Shown: positions 26,300-35,800 of the stretch, piece after piece
How positions within the stretch are numbered: the first letter of the stretch is position 1
Layout: every line of letters begins with the position of its first letter
Assembly: GCA_903904005.1 (NCBI GenBank)
Contig: CAIVAR010000056.1
Coordinates: forward strand, 1 to 61,741
Direction of reading: 5' to 3'
From: an uncultured Anaeromyxobacter sp.
GTDB taxonomy: Bacteria; Myxococcota; Myxococcia; Myxococcales; Anaeromyxobacteraceae
DNA: 61,741 bases
The notes under the pieces: model-generated
What the model was told of the DNA's origin: nothing
Database searches by the model: none
The model's input: the letters and a program-made list of their open reading frames with translations, nothing else
Translations under genes and position numbers: made by a program

Positions 26300-27505
26300 T
26301 CACCCCTCGCTGGTCATGATGAAGAGCGGCGTCATCTCGAAGCTCTTGTAGTGCGGCCGGTACCGATCGGCGTTGTAGAACCGATCGACGTTCACCACCT
26401 TCTTGGTGCTGGTCACGATGTCGAGCGGGATGTTGTCGTACCGGCCGTTCTTCAGCACCACCAGGCGGCCGTGGATGCCGGCGAGCAGCAGATCGAGCGC
26501 CAGGTTGCCGTAGGCCATGGGCACGATGGAGTCGACCGCGTCCGGATCGCCGCCGCGCACCAGGTAGCCCAGCTTCTGGTTGATGATGTGGACTTCCTTG
26601 CCTTTGTTGTGCTGCGCGGTGCGCTTCTGGATCTCGGCCGAGACCAGATCCCCGATGCCGCCGAGCTTGGCGTGTCCGAAGGCGTCGGTGGTGGCGCTCT
26701 GGAACACCATCTCGCCGCCCTCGTACATCGAGCCTTCCGAGACCAGGCAGATGGCGTACTTGCTGGGATTTCGCGCCCGGTCGTACATCAGCAGCTCGGC
26801 CAGCCGGTCCATGTTGAACTTGTACTCGGGGATCACGCAGCGGTTCGCGGCGCCCGCCATCGTGGGCAGCATCGCCGTGAAGCCCGCGTAGCGGCCGAAC
26901 ACCTCCAGCACCAGCAGCCGCTCGTGGGATCCCGCCGACGTGCGCAGCCGGTTGGCCATCTCGATGGTGCGGGTGACGCAGGTGCTGAAGCCGATGCAGT
27001 AGTCGGTGCCGGGGACGTCGTTGTCCATCGTCTTCGGGATGGCGATGACCTTGACGCCCTCCTTGTATAGGCGGACGCCGTAGCTGAGCGTGTCGTCCCC
27101 GCCGATGGGGATCAGGTAGTCGATGCCCAGCCAGTCGAGGTTCTTTAGGACCTCCGGCGTCAGGTCGTTGGTCTTCTCCTTGTACCGATCCTTCAGGTGA
27201 TCGGGCACTGCATCGGCCTTCACCGCGCTGGGGCGCGTGCGCGACGTGTGAAGGAACGTGCCGCCCGTGCGCCCGGCCCGGTTGACGATCTCCTCGGTCA
27301 GGTGCTGGAAGTTGTCGCTGTTGTCGTGATCGTGCTCGCGCACGATGTCGATCGCGCCCGCCCAGCCGCGCCTCAGGCCGATGACCTCCCAGCCCTCCCG
27401 CAGCGCCCGGATGGTCACGGCGCGGATGGCCGGGTTCAGGCCGGGAACGTCGCCGCCGCCGGTCAGGATGCCGATCCGCTTCTTGCCCGTGTTCACGTTG
27501 GCCAT
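26300..27505 (-). CDS. Phosphofructokinase, pyrophosphate-dependent type
   Basis: A 401-residue PFK-family enzyme that phosphorylates fructose 6-phosphate at C1 in glycolysis. Seen are ILTGGGDVPGLNPAI (nucleotide/PPi loop), PIGGDDTLSYG, PKTMDNDVPGTD, and MANRLRTSAGSHERLLVLEV. Two sites distinguish donors: ATP enzymes have GGDG and PGTIDND, PPi enzymes GGDD and PKTIDND. This protein has Asp and Lys at those positions, so PPi is the likely donor and the step would be reversible. The ATG at 27505 has a GGAGGT site eight bases upstream; the GTG nine bases earlier lies inside that site. It is last of a four-gene minus-strand group with 55 bases to the next gene. Confidence 0.9.
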   Translation of the reverse strand: MANVNTGKKRIGILTGGGDVPGLNPAIRAVTIRALREGWEVIGLRRGWAGAIDIVREHDHDNSDNFQHLTEEIVNRAGRTGGTFLHTSRTRPSAVKADAVPDHLKDRYKEKTNDLTPEVLKNLDWLGIDYLIPIGGDDTLSYGVRLYKEGVKVIAIPKTMDNDVPGTDYCIGFSTCVTRTIEMANRLRTSAGSHERLLVLEVFGRYAGFTAMLPTMAGAANRCVIPEYKFNMDRLAELLMYDRARNPSKYAICLVSEGSMYEGGEMVFQSATTDAFGHAKLGGIGDLVSAEIQKRTAQHNKGKEVHIINQKLGYLVRGGDPDAVDSIVPMAYGNLALDLLLAGIHGRLVVLKNGRYDNIPLDIVTSTKKVVNVDRFYNADRYRPHYKSFEMTPLFIMTSEG

Positions 27506-27560
27506 GCTTGCCACCTCCGGGGCCTAGCCTACCTCCAAAGTCCGGGTGGCTGGGGCACGG

Positions 27561-28247
27561 CTACGCGCGCTTCTCGACCTCCTCCGGAAACGCGCACCAG
27601 CGCCGCATCCTGTCGAGGAGGGGGTGGAGGGCGCACCGCTGCCGGAACCCTTCCGGGTCGTTCACCTCGCCGGCGCAGCAGATCCCCGAGCAGTAGGCGT
27701 CGTCCATGTCGGTCGGTTCGTGCCGCCCCGACGCACCCCCCAGGGAGGTGAAGTACCGGCCACACGCCCCCCTGGCGAGCAGCACCAGGTCGGCGCCGGT
27801 GGTGACGACCCGGAGACCGAGGACCGCTGTGCGCAGGACGTTCCCCGCCATCATCGTCGCCATCAGTTGACGGAGCGTGAGCTTCCGGAGTGCCTCGCGG
27901 AAGGCGGCGCGGTCGAGGTCGACGCCGCCCCAGAGCCCGAGGAGCGCCGCCTGCTGCGCCGGGGAGGCGGGCCGGTGGATGAAGAGATCGTCTGGCCAGA
28001 TCGACGCGGTGTTCTCCTCGAGGGCCTCCCGCCGCACCGGGATCCCGAAGTCGAGGTAGGAGGCCTGCAGGCTGTACATCGTGGTCTTGGCGGTCGGATC
28101 GGCGCCGTACCGGGCGACGTCGGCGGCGACCTCGTCGATGAGCTCCCGGTGGTGGCTCACCACGGGTGTACCGGCCGGCGTCCGGACGGGGTCGTCTCCC
28201 GACGCGACCACCCACCAGCCCTCGAGCCGCTTCGCCTGGATGTCCAT
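27561..28247 (-). CDS. Conserved-looking hypothetical protein
   Basis: A 228-residue soluble, acidic protein with no membrane segment. The N-terminal KRLEGWWVVASGDDPVRTPAG followed by an alpha-helical region is faintly like ATP12-type F1-ATPase assembly chaperones, but the match is too weak to call. Four Cys cluster near the C-terminus (GACGRY, YCSGICCAGE), which could bind a metal or a cluster. ATG 28247 follows an AAGGAC site. Lies in a short operon with the two genes upstream. Confidence 0.6.
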   Translation of the reverse strand: MDIQAKRLEGWWVVASGDDPVRTPAGTPVVSHHRELIDEVAADVARYGADPTAKTTMYSLQASYLDFGIPVRREALEENTASIWPDDLFIHRPASPAQQAALLGLWGGVDLDRAAFREALRKLTLRQLMATMMAGNVLRTAVLGLRVVTTGADLVLLARGACGRYFTSLGGASGRHEPTDMDDAYCSGICCAGEVNDPEGFRQRCALHPLLDRMRRWCAFPEEVEKRA

Positions 28248-28273
28248 TCGATCCGTCCTTCCGGGGCGGCGAT

Positions 28274-28519
28274 CTACCCGTTGGCCCCGAAGAGCTCCTG
28301 GAACTCCTCGTAGGTCCCGCCGTCCTTCCAGAGGGCCTGGACGTCCTCCCAGCCCGGCTCGTGGACGACCTCCCAGGCGAAGCCCTGCTCCATCGTGCGG
28401 AAGTCCTCCAGCTCCAGCCCCGGACCGTCGGGGGCCGTGTCCCTGCGGTGCTCCAGGTAGAGGCCGATGCGCCGCTGGACCTCTGCCTGGAACTGGGCGG
28501 TTCGCTCGTCGGAGATCAC
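28274..28519 (-). CDS. Small acidic hypothetical protein
   Basis: An 81-residue protein, MISDERTAQFQAEVQRRIGL ... FRTMEQGFAWEVVHEPGWED, ending TYEEFQELFGANG; acidic and helical. The GTG start at 28519 has an AGGTGA ribosome site five bases away; a GTG at 28528 is also in frame. No family recognised. It sits between a zinc-finger-like gene (10 bases) and the hypothetical at 27561 (26 bases) in one transcription unit. Confidence 0.6.
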   Translation of the reverse strand: MISDERTAQFQAEVQRRIGLYLEHRRDTAPDGPGLELEDFRTMEQGFAWEVVHEPGWEDVQALWKDGGTYEEFQELFGANG

Positions 28520-28529
28520 GGCGGTCACC

Positions 28530-28733
28530 TCAGGTCGCCGGCGGACCGGCCGGGGCCCGGTGCTCCGTGTAGCTCGGGTTCCGGTGGTTCTGGTCCGGGT
28601 TGTGGGCGTCCCAGCAGGAGTCGGAACAGAAGTAGAGCTGGAAGCGCTTGCGGTTGCAGGTGGAGACGCCGCACTTGAGGTAATCGCCGCCGAACGGGAT
28701 GGGCTTCTTGCAGACGCTGCACTTCTGCCACAT
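28530..28733 (-). CDS. Small Cys-rich zinc-ribbon-like protein
   Basis: A 67-residue protein with three CxxC-like groups: CSVCKKPI, KCGVSTCNRK and YFCSDSCWDAH. This matches a treble-clef or MYND-like metal-binding knuckle (FCSDSCWDAHNP is typical of FCS/MYM zinc fingers). It probably binds zinc and contacts protein or nucleic acid. ATG 28733 has an AGGA site eight bases upstream. First gene of the short operon running down to 26300. Confidence 0.7.
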   Translation of the reverse strand: MWQKCSVCKKPIPFGGDYLKCGVSTCNRKRFQLYFCSDSCWDAHNPDQNHRNPSYTEHRAPAGPPAT

Positions 28734-28784
28734 GCGGCCATCCTAGCCCGACCGGGGCCCCCGCTGCCACGCTCGCCGGGGCGC

Positions 28785-31568
28785 TCAATCCACCGGCAGC
28801 TTCATCCTCCGGAGCAGTGCCGCGTAGCGTGGGTCCGACCGCAGGTTGCGCAGGAGTGGGTCGTAACGGAGGTGGGTCATCCCGGCGTCGTGATCGGCGA
28901 GCGCCTTCTCGAGCCAGAGGAATGACTCGTCGAGCTCCCCGCGCCAGGCGTGGGCCTGGGCGATCTGGTAGGCGAGGCCTCCCCTGCTCTCGTCCTCCGA
29001 GACGAGCCGGCCAAGCGCGGCCCGCGAGTCGGCGTCGCGGCCGAGCTGGTGATAGGCCACCGCCTGTCCGAGGTCGCGTATCCACCCCACGCTGGCATCG
29101 AAGGCCTGGAGGGATTCACTGGCCTTGCCCGAGAGGAGATACGCCGTGCCGAGCTCCCGGAAGAGGCGGGGATGGCCGGGGGCGACCTCGAGCCCGTGCC
29201 GCAAGGTGACGACCGCCTGGTCGGGGCTTCCGGAGGCCGTCTGGAAGACCCCCAGCCAGCGATACACGTCGGCCGACAGGGGATCGGCCTCCGCCGCCTG
29301 GCGGGCGAGGTCGAGGGCCTCGGCAAGGCGACCCGTGGACGCCAGCGCCCGGGCCAGGTCCATCCGGGCCCGGACGTCGCCGGGCTCGAGCTCCAGGGCG
29401 CGACGGTAGTCGTCGATGGCTCCCGCCTGGTCCAGGGACACCGTGGAGCGGAGGAACCCGCGGACCCAGTGGGCGGCGGCGTCATCCGGAGCCGTCGCGA
29501 CGACCTGCTCGGCCTCCAGCAGGGCGGCCCGGTTCGTGCCGACGTAATCGGTGGCCGGGCGCGATCGGCTCACCGGCGTGACGACGTCGGCTGCAAGCCA
29601 CTGCGCATAGGCGTGCCAGGCTCGAGCAGGAACGTAGCCCGGGTCGAGGCGGATCGCCTCATCGAGGGCGCGGAGCCCTTCCTCGACGCCCTCCGGGGTC
29701 TCCTTCCCGATGAGCTGCTTCCCGAGCAGGTAGAGCCGGTGGGTCTCGGGATTGGTGGGCCGCTTCTCGGTCAGCAGCGCGGCTTGCGCCGGGAGGAGCT
29801 TCACCCGGAGCGCCTGGACCACCGCCCGTGCGATCTCCTCCTGCACCGCGAAGACGTCGGTGAGCTCCCGGTCGAAGGTCTGGTTCCACACCCGCTCGCC
29901 ATCCCTCGCCCTCACGACCTCGGCGGAGACGCGGAGCTTCTTCCCCGAGACGCGAACGCTCCCTTCGAGAACGTGCTCGACCTTGAGCTCCCGCCCGATC
30001 TCCTCCAGCTTCGTGTTCCTGCCCTTGAAGTAGAACGACGACGCGGTGCCGGGAACCTTCAGCCCCTGCAGCTTCGAGAGGGCCGAGAGGATCTCCTCGG
30101 CCACGCCCTCGGAGAAGTACTCCTGGTCGTGGTTCGGCGAGAGGTCCTTGAACGGGAGCACGGCGATGGAGGGTGTCGCGGATGACGGGGGCGTCGCGTC
30201 TCGTCGCCCGACTTGCCAGGCGAAGGCCCCGGCGGCGGCGATGGCGAGCACCGCGGCGGACGCCGCCAGGGGCAGCAGGAAGCGGGAACGTCCGGACCCG
30301 GGCGCCCCGCTTGCCGAGGGGGTTCGCTTCACCCCCTGTGCAGTGAGGTCGAAGATCCAGGCCAGGATCACCGCGACCGGGAACCCCACGGCGAGCGCCA
30401 CCAGGACGGCCTTGAGGACCCAGTTTGGCAGGTCGGCGCCGTGCATGATCGGCTCGGTGACCTGGAGCACGGCGAAGGCGAAGACGCCGTAGCCCAGCAT
30501 GACCCGGAAGACGTGCCGCCGCTTGAGCTCCGCGAGCAGGTCGCCGAACGTGGCCTTCCGCCGCTTCGCGTGCTCCGGCGGCTTGCCGTCGGCGGGCTTC
30601 GCCCGGAGCTTCTCCTCGATGGGCGTGAGCGCTGACAGGACCGCAGCGCCGTCGCGAGTTCTGTGGGTCGGGACGGGGTCGAGCATCTTCTCGACCAGCT
30701 CCGCGAGCTCGGGCGCACCCGGCACGTCGAGCTTCCGAACCGTCGCCGGCTCCGACGACCACTTCCCCTGCCCTTCCGGGAACGGGTACTCCCCGGTGAG
30801 CATCCGGTAGAGCATCACGCCGAGTGCGAAGACATCCGTCCGCTCGTCCTCGGGCGCGTCCTCCCATTGCTCCGGCGCCATGTAGGCCGGCGTGCCGCCG
30901 CTGAGCCGGCGGCGCCCGAAGGCGTGCGCCATCCCGAAGTCGAGGATCTTCACCTGCCCCTTGTTCGTGACGAAGACGTTGGCGGGCTTGAGATCCCTGT
31001 GGATCACCCCTTCGGCGTGGGCGTGCGCCAGGCCCCGGGCCACCTCCATCGCGACGTGGACCGCCTCCTGCACCGGGAGTGACCCTTCCTCGATGCGCAG
31101 GTCGAGCGTCTTCCCGCGAAGCAGCTCGAACACCAGGAATGGCCCGCTCTCGCTCCGGCCGACCTCGTGGAGCGCGATCAGGTTCGGGTGGGAGAGACGG
31201 GCGATGGCCTCGGCCTCGCGGGAGACCTTCCCTTCCTCCTCCGTGATGCGACCGGGGCGGACGACCTTCACCGCCACCTGGCGGCCCAGGTCGCGATCCT
31301 TGGCCTCGTAGACCACGCCGAACCCGCCGCGCCCCAGTTCCCGGATGATCTCGAAGCGCCCGACCACCGTCCCGGGAGGGAGCGAAAGCGGTTCCTCCTC
31401 GCGCTTCTTGGGGGCCGCAGCGACCTCCTGGAGGAGGGCCGTCAGCGCACCGGGCACGAGGCCCGTCGCTCGACTGCCTCCATCCCCGGCGCCTTCGCCC
31501 ACGCGCACCCCCCTGGGAGGGATCGAGGCTATCCGATCGGGGGAGCGGTTCGCCAGACGGGCAAGCAC
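28785..31568 (-). CDS. Membrane Ser/Thr kinase with TolB-like and TPR domains
   Basis: A 927-residue protein. The kinase domain (about 68-325) has LGRGGFGVVYEAK, VAVKVV, HRDLKPANV, KILDFGMAHAFG and GTPAYMAPEQW. Three membrane helices follow (about 355-450; GYGVFAFAVLQV, VLVALAVGFPVAVILAWIF, FLLPLAASAAVLAIAAAGAF). After these come a TolB/FlgO-like segment (SIAVLPFKDLSPNHDQEYFS ... EILSALSKLQGLKV, about 475-610) and TPR repeats (about 620-925). This resembles kinase versions of CadC-like sensors. It lies 30 bases downstream of the HigA antitoxin gene at 31599, so it may be read from the toxin-antitoxin promoter. The first 60 residues lack homology and the true start may be a later GTG. A decayed copy lies at 32319. 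Confidence 0.9.
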   Translation of the reverse strand: MLARLANRSPDRIASIPPRGVRVGEGAGDGGSRATGLVPGALTALLQEVAAAPKKREEEPLSLPPGTVVGRFEIIRELGRGGFGVVYEAKDRDLGRQVAVKVVRPGRITEEEGKVSREAEAIARLSHPNLIALHEVGRSESGPFLVFELLRGKTLDLRIEEGSLPVQEAVHVAMEVARGLAHAHAEGVIHRDLKPANVFVTNKGQVKILDFGMAHAFGRRRLSGGTPAYMAPEQWEDAPEDERTDVFALGVMLYRMLTGEYPFPEGQGKWSSEPATVRKLDVPGAPELAELVEKMLDPVPTHRTRDGAAVLSALTPIEEKLRAKPADGKPPEHAKRRKATFGDLLAELKRRHVFRVMLGYGVFAFAVLQVTEPIMHGADLPNWVLKAVLVALAVGFPVAVILAWIFDLTAQGVKRTPSASGAPGSGRSRFLLPLAASAAVLAIAAAGAFAWQVGRRDATPPSSATPSIAVLPFKDLSPNHDQEYFSEGVAEEILSALSKLQGLKVPGTASSFYFKGRNTKLEEIGRELKVEHVLEGSVRVSGKKLRVSAEVVRARDGERVWNQTFDRELTDVFAVQEEIARAVVQALRVKLLPAQAALLTEKRPTNPETHRLYLLGKQLIGKETPEGVEEGLRALDEAIRLDPGYVPARAWHAYAQWLAADVVTPVSRSRPATDYVGTNRAALLEAEQVVATAPDDAAAHWVRGFLRSTVSLDQAGAIDDYRRALELEPGDVRARMDLARALASTGRLAEALDLARQAAEADPLSADVYRWLGVFQTASGSPDQAVVTLRHGLEVAPGHPRLFRELGTAYLLSGKASESLQAFDASVGWIRDLGQAVAYHQLGRDADSRAALGRLVSEDESRGGLAYQIAQAHAWRGELDESFLWLEKALADHDAGMTHLRYDPLLRNLRSDPRYAALLRRMKLPVD

Positions 31569-31598
31569 CGAGACCCGGGCCCTCCCGTGTCCCGAGCG

Positions 31599-31913
31599 CT
31601 ACTTCCCCGCCCTGGCGATCCGATGCACCGTTGCCCGGGACCTCGCCAGCCGATGCTCGGCGTCCCAGAGATCCACGGCGACCTGGAGATTCATCCACAG
31701 CGCCGCCGTGGTGCCGAGCGCGCGAGAGAGCAGGATGGCCGTCTCCGCCGAGACGGCCCGGCGACCGGCGATGACGGCGTTGACCCGCTGGATGGGCACG
31801 CCCATGCGTGCCGCGAGATCCACCTGGGTGATGCCCGCAGGCCGGAGGAACTCCTCGAGGAGCATCTCACCCGGGGGCGTCGGCCGGCGCTTCATGGTGG
31901 CGGTGGTGAGCAT
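31599..31913 (-). CDS. higA: HigA-type antitoxin (XRE helix-turn-helix)
   Basis: About 104 residues with the HigA signature PPGEMLLEEFLRPAGITQVD, LAARMGVPIQRVNAVIAGRR (the recognition helix) and LSRALGTTAALWMNLQVAVD. It neutralises the HigB toxin and binds its operator through the HTH. The ATG at 31913 has a GAGGA site six bases upstream. The gene starts ten bases after the higB stop. Toxin-before-antitoxin order is typical of higBA. Its own operator is the 7-5-7 inverted repeat at 32238-32256. Confidence 0.93.
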   Translation of the reverse strand: MLTTATMKRRPTPPGEMLLEEFLRPAGITQVDLAARMGVPIQRVNAVIAGRRAVSAETAILLSRALGTTAALWMNLQVAVDLWDAEHRLARSRATVHRIARAGK

Positions 31914-31922
31914 GTTCAATCC

Positions 31923-32213
31923 TCAGTGGGAGTCGACCAGTTGGACCCGGGATAGGTTGCCGCCCTCGAACTGGAAGATGATCCGGAACTGGTCATTCAC
32001 CCGGATGCTGTAGAAGCCCGACCGGTCCCCCTTGAGCCGCTCCAGTCGGTTCCCGGGCGGGACGGCCAGATCACGAATGTCGCCGGCTGCACCGAGGAGG
32101 TCGAGCTTGCGGCGAGCCACCCGACGCACGTCCTCCCCGAAGCGACGGGCCGCGCGGGACTCCGTTCCGACGTGGACGTCGCGGGTGGCATCGTCGAGGT
32201 AGCCGACGATCAT
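31923..32213 (-). CDS. higB: HigB-type mRNA endonuclease toxin (RelE superfamily)
   Basis: A 96-residue protein with the conserved end NRLERLKGDRSGFYSIRVND then QFRIIFQFEGG and VQLVDSH, diagnostic of HigB ribosome-dependent mRNA interferases; the C-terminal Asp/His tail contributes to catalysis. The start ATG at 32211-32213 coincides with the predicted transcription start of its promoter and there is no ribosome site, so a leaderless mRNA is expected. Length is normal for the family (about 92). Confidence 0.93.
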   Translation of the reverse strand: MIVGYLDDATRDVHVGTESRAARRFGEDVRRVARRKLDLLGAAGDIRDLAVPPGNRLERLKGDRSGFYSIRVNDQFRIIFQFEGGNLSRVQLVDSH

Positions 32214-32219
32214 GGAGCC

Positions 32220-32256
32220 AGGATAGCCAGTACCCTATTGAACGTCAAGCGTTCAA
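32220..32256 (-). promoter_or_regulatory. higBA promoter and HigA operator
   Basis: On the minus strand, -35 TTGACG (32243-32248), a 17-base spacer, and -10 TATCCT (32220-32225) predict transcription from about 32213, the A of the higB ATG. The -35 box sits in the middle of a perfect inverted repeat TTGAACG-N5-CGTTCAA (32238-32256), the natural place for HigA to block polymerase. Confidence 0.8.
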
Positions 32257-32318
32257 GCATTCACGAACGCCACCCTGACGGCCGGCCCAGACGCCATGAC
32301 TGGCACCGCCACGGCCGT

Positions 32319-33845
<1,527 letters not shown>

Positions 33846-33955
33846 TGGCGGCGACGGAGCGTGCCGTTCGCCCGCCATCGTACGGCAGGGCGCTTCCATC
33901 CGTCGCCAAGGAACACTTCGGCAATCAACGCGGCGCCCGACGGCAGTTGAATGAT

Positions 33956-34252
33956 CTACGCGTGGGTGACCGAGTGGATGGCGCGAAGGCGTCGCCCGAT
34001 CGCGGCCTCGGCGGTCTTGAGGTCGTGGTCGGACTGCAGATTCAGCCAGTACTGCGGAGACTGCTCGAAAGCCCTGCCGAACAGCAGGGCCAGTTCCGCC
34101 GTCACCGGCCGAGTTCCCTTCACCACGTGGGAGATCCGCATCGGGGATACCCCGATGGCACGCGCGAACGCCGCCTGGGAGAGCCCAAGCTCCCCGAGCG
34201 TCTCGGCGAGGAACTCCCCCGGGTGAATGGTGATGAGGTTCTTCCTGGCCAT
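33956..34252 (-). CDS. higA: HigA-type antitoxin, second copy
   Basis: A 98-residue protein, ITIHPGEFLAETLGELGLSQ then AAFARAIGVSPMRISHVVKG and FGRAFEQSPQYWLNLQSDHD: the HigA family with its HTH. It is diverged from the copy at 31599 and so probably specific for its own toxin. Ribosome site GAGGGAG lies about eight bases before the ATG and the gene follows higB by 12 bases. The decayed kinase lies about 110 bases downstream, mirroring the first unit. Confidence 0.93.
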   Translation of the reverse strand: MARKNLITIHPGEFLAETLGELGLSQAAFARAIGVSPMRISHVVKGTRPVTAELALLFGRAFEQSPQYWLNLQSDHDLKTAEAAIGRRLRAIHSVTHA

Positions 34253-34264
34253 GATCTCGCTCCC

Positions 34265-34504
34265 TCAGTGACAATCCACGATCTCGACGTCGAACGCGTC
34301 CCCATCCTCGAAGCGAAAGCAGACCCGCCACTGGTCGTTGATGCGAATGCTCCACTGCCCGGAACGATTTCCATGCAGTTGCTCCAGTCGGTTGGAAGGC
34401 GGCATTCGAAGGTCCTCGACCCGGGTAACCGCGTTCAGCTGGACAAGTCGCATGGCTGCGCGTTTCTGGATCTCCGTCGGGACACGACGGGACCTTCCGC
34501 TCAC
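34265..34504 (-). CDS. higB: HigB-type toxin, second copy, short at the N-terminus
   Basis: A 79-residue protein with the family core PTEIQKRAAMRLVQLNAVTR, MPPSNRLEQLHG, WSIRINDQWRVCFRFEDGD and VEIVDCH. The usual first 15-17 residues are absent if GTG 34504 is the start. The frame is open upstream and encodes residues that still look homologous (EHKQYVYGRSV), but no ATG, GTG or TTG lies there, and the HigA operator occupies that DNA. Either translation begins at the GTG close to the transcription start and yields a shortened toxin, or the original start has been lost. Activity is therefore uncertain. Confidence 0.8.
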   Translation of the reverse strand: MSGRSRRVPTEIQKRAAMRLVQLNAVTRVEDLRMPPSNRLEQLHGNRSGQWSIRINDQWRVCFRFEDGDAFDVEIVDCH

Positions 34505-34512
34505 CGACCGAC

Positions 34513-34531
34513 CATAAACGTATTGTTTATG
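34513..34531 (-). promoter_or_regulatory. Operator of second higBA
   Basis: CATAAAC-GTATT-GTTTATG is a perfect 7-5-7 inverted repeat just upstream of higB, the same geometry as the first higBA operator but a different sequence. It overlaps a possible -10 (TTTATG, minus strand 34518-34513) with CTGGGA 17 bases before it, giving a start near 34506. Confidence 0.75.
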
Positions 34532-34582
34532 CTCGTCCCAGCCGAGCCGCCCGCCGGGACCCTGGCTGCTCGTGATGGGTGA

Positions 34583-34855
34583 TCAGAGCCTCGCATTCAC
34601 GTACTTCGCGAGGATCATCTTGGCCGCGGTCTGGTACCCCACTCCCAGCTCGCGGCCACGCCGCCGAAGGGCCTCCTTCAACTCGTCGCTGAGCAGGATG
34701 GACGTCGGCCTCTGAGGACGGACGACGACGGCCGCTCCCGCCGACGCGATGTCGCCACCGAGGTCCTGGTGTTCGAATTCGTGCAGTGTCGCGTCACGGC
34801 GAGTGGTCGCGGTCTTCATCTTCCGCGCACCGGCAGTCTTCTTACGTCGCTGCAT
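34583..34855 (-). CDS. Ribbon-helix-helix / BrnA-like antitoxin, solitary
   Basis: A 90-residue basic protein. The C-terminal part, RPTSILLSDELKEALRRRGR then ELGVGYQTAAKMILAKYV, has the strand-helix-helix of CopG/BrnA-type antitoxins; the N-terminal 30 residues are Lys/Arg-rich. The ATG at 34855 has a perfect AGGAGG site. No BrnT or other toxin gene is adjacent: the second higBA lies downstream on the same strand and the PH-domain gene is divergent upstream. It may be an orphan antitoxin or a regulator. Confidence 0.75.
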   Translation of the reverse strand: MQRRKKTAGARKMKTATTRRDATLHEFEHQDLGGDIASAGAAVVVRPQRPTSILLSDELKEALRRRGRELGVGYQTAAKMILAKYVNARL

Positions 34856-34960
34856 CGTACGCCTCCTTCTTCCGCATCGCTCGGCAACTGATCGGGCGTA
34901 GCTTCTCGCCACTCCGCGCCGCGTCCGACCCCACCCCTAACCTACCGCCACGACTAGCGT

Positions 34961-34989
34961 TTGACCCCCGCCCTGCGACGCCTTACGCT
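34961..34989 (+). promoter_or_regulatory. Promoter of PH-domain membrane protein gene
   Basis: TTGACC (34961-34966), a 17-base spacer and TACGCT (34984-34989) lie about 40 bases before the gene start at 35031, with a GGGAGG ribosome site in the leader. Confidence 0.5.
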
Positions 34990-35030
34990 TCACCTACGGT
35001 CGCATGACCGCAGCGGGAGGACGAGTGGAC

Positions 35031-35570
35031 ATGGTGCGATATGAAGCCCCGCGCGGCGGCGATGTAAAGATCCTCACGGCAGCGACCGTCTTCATCATGG
35101 GTAGCGCCGCCGTTCTCGTGGTCGGAGGCTTCGGCCAGACGCTATACGCCAAATACAACAACCCGGCGGTGATGCTCGTCCCGCTCGTCTTCCTGGTCAC
35201 GCCGGTCTTGTTGCTCTTCGCCCTCAGGGGAGAAGCCCCCACCGGCTACACCCTCGACGACAACGCCGTCCATATCGAGCGGCGTTGTGGCGCTGTCACC
35301 CTCCCCCTCTCCGCGATCCGCGAGGTCCGCGAGCTCCCGCCGCAGGTCACCTTCATGCGCATCGGCGGCTCGGGCGGATGGTACGGGTACTACGGGGAGT
35401 TCAAGAACCGGGAACTGGGCCAGGTGACGATGTACGCCACGCGAAGCGACGGCATGGTTCTTCTTGCCACCGACGGCAGGAACTACGTCATCACCCCGGC
35501 GTCGCCGGCGGCGTTCGTCGCGGATCTGGAGGCGCGGTTACGGTCTCGGGACGCTCACGTCCACGGGTGA
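35031..35570 (+). CDS. Membrane protein with bacterial PH-like domain
   Basis: About 179 residues with two predicted membrane helices (ILTAATVFIMGSAAVLVVGG and VMLVPLVFLVTPVLLLFAL, about 15-65). A C-terminal beta-rich domain follows (GYTLDDNAVHIERRCGAVTL, PLSAIREVREL, VLLATDGRNYVITPASPAAF), which has the layout of bacterial PH domains that bind lipids or proteins on the cytoplasmic face. ATG 35031 or GTG 35025 can be the start; both use the GGGAGG site at 35015-35020. Stand-alone gene. Confidence 0.72.
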   Translation: MVRYEAPRGGDVKILTAATVFIMGSAAVLVVGGFGQTLYAKYNNPAVMLVPLVFLVTPVLLLFALRGEAPTGYTLDDNAVHIERRCGAVTLPLSAIREVRELPPQVTFMRIGGSGGWYGYYGEFKNRELGQVTMYATRSDGMVLLATDGRNYVITPASPAAFVADLEARLRSRDAHVHG

Positions 35571-35800
35571 TGCGTCCCGCGGCCGAAGCTGGTGCTGGTG
35601 GCGTCCCCCCCCCTGCCACGCACGCAGGTGACGGTGGCACGGGGGAGTGCAACGGGTTCGACATCGCGACTCGATGTCACAGAATGGTGCCCCGTTCGTC
35701 CTGCTAGATGGACCTCCTGGGTCCCCGACGCTGCGCCTGATCGGCAGGGTCGATTCCTGGTGACCTGATTCCTGGTGACCTCGACACAGAGTCTGGTCTA

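Noticed and set aside
27561-28247. ATP12-like F1-ATPase chaperone call
   Set aside because: Only a short N-terminal pattern agrees; left as hypothetical.
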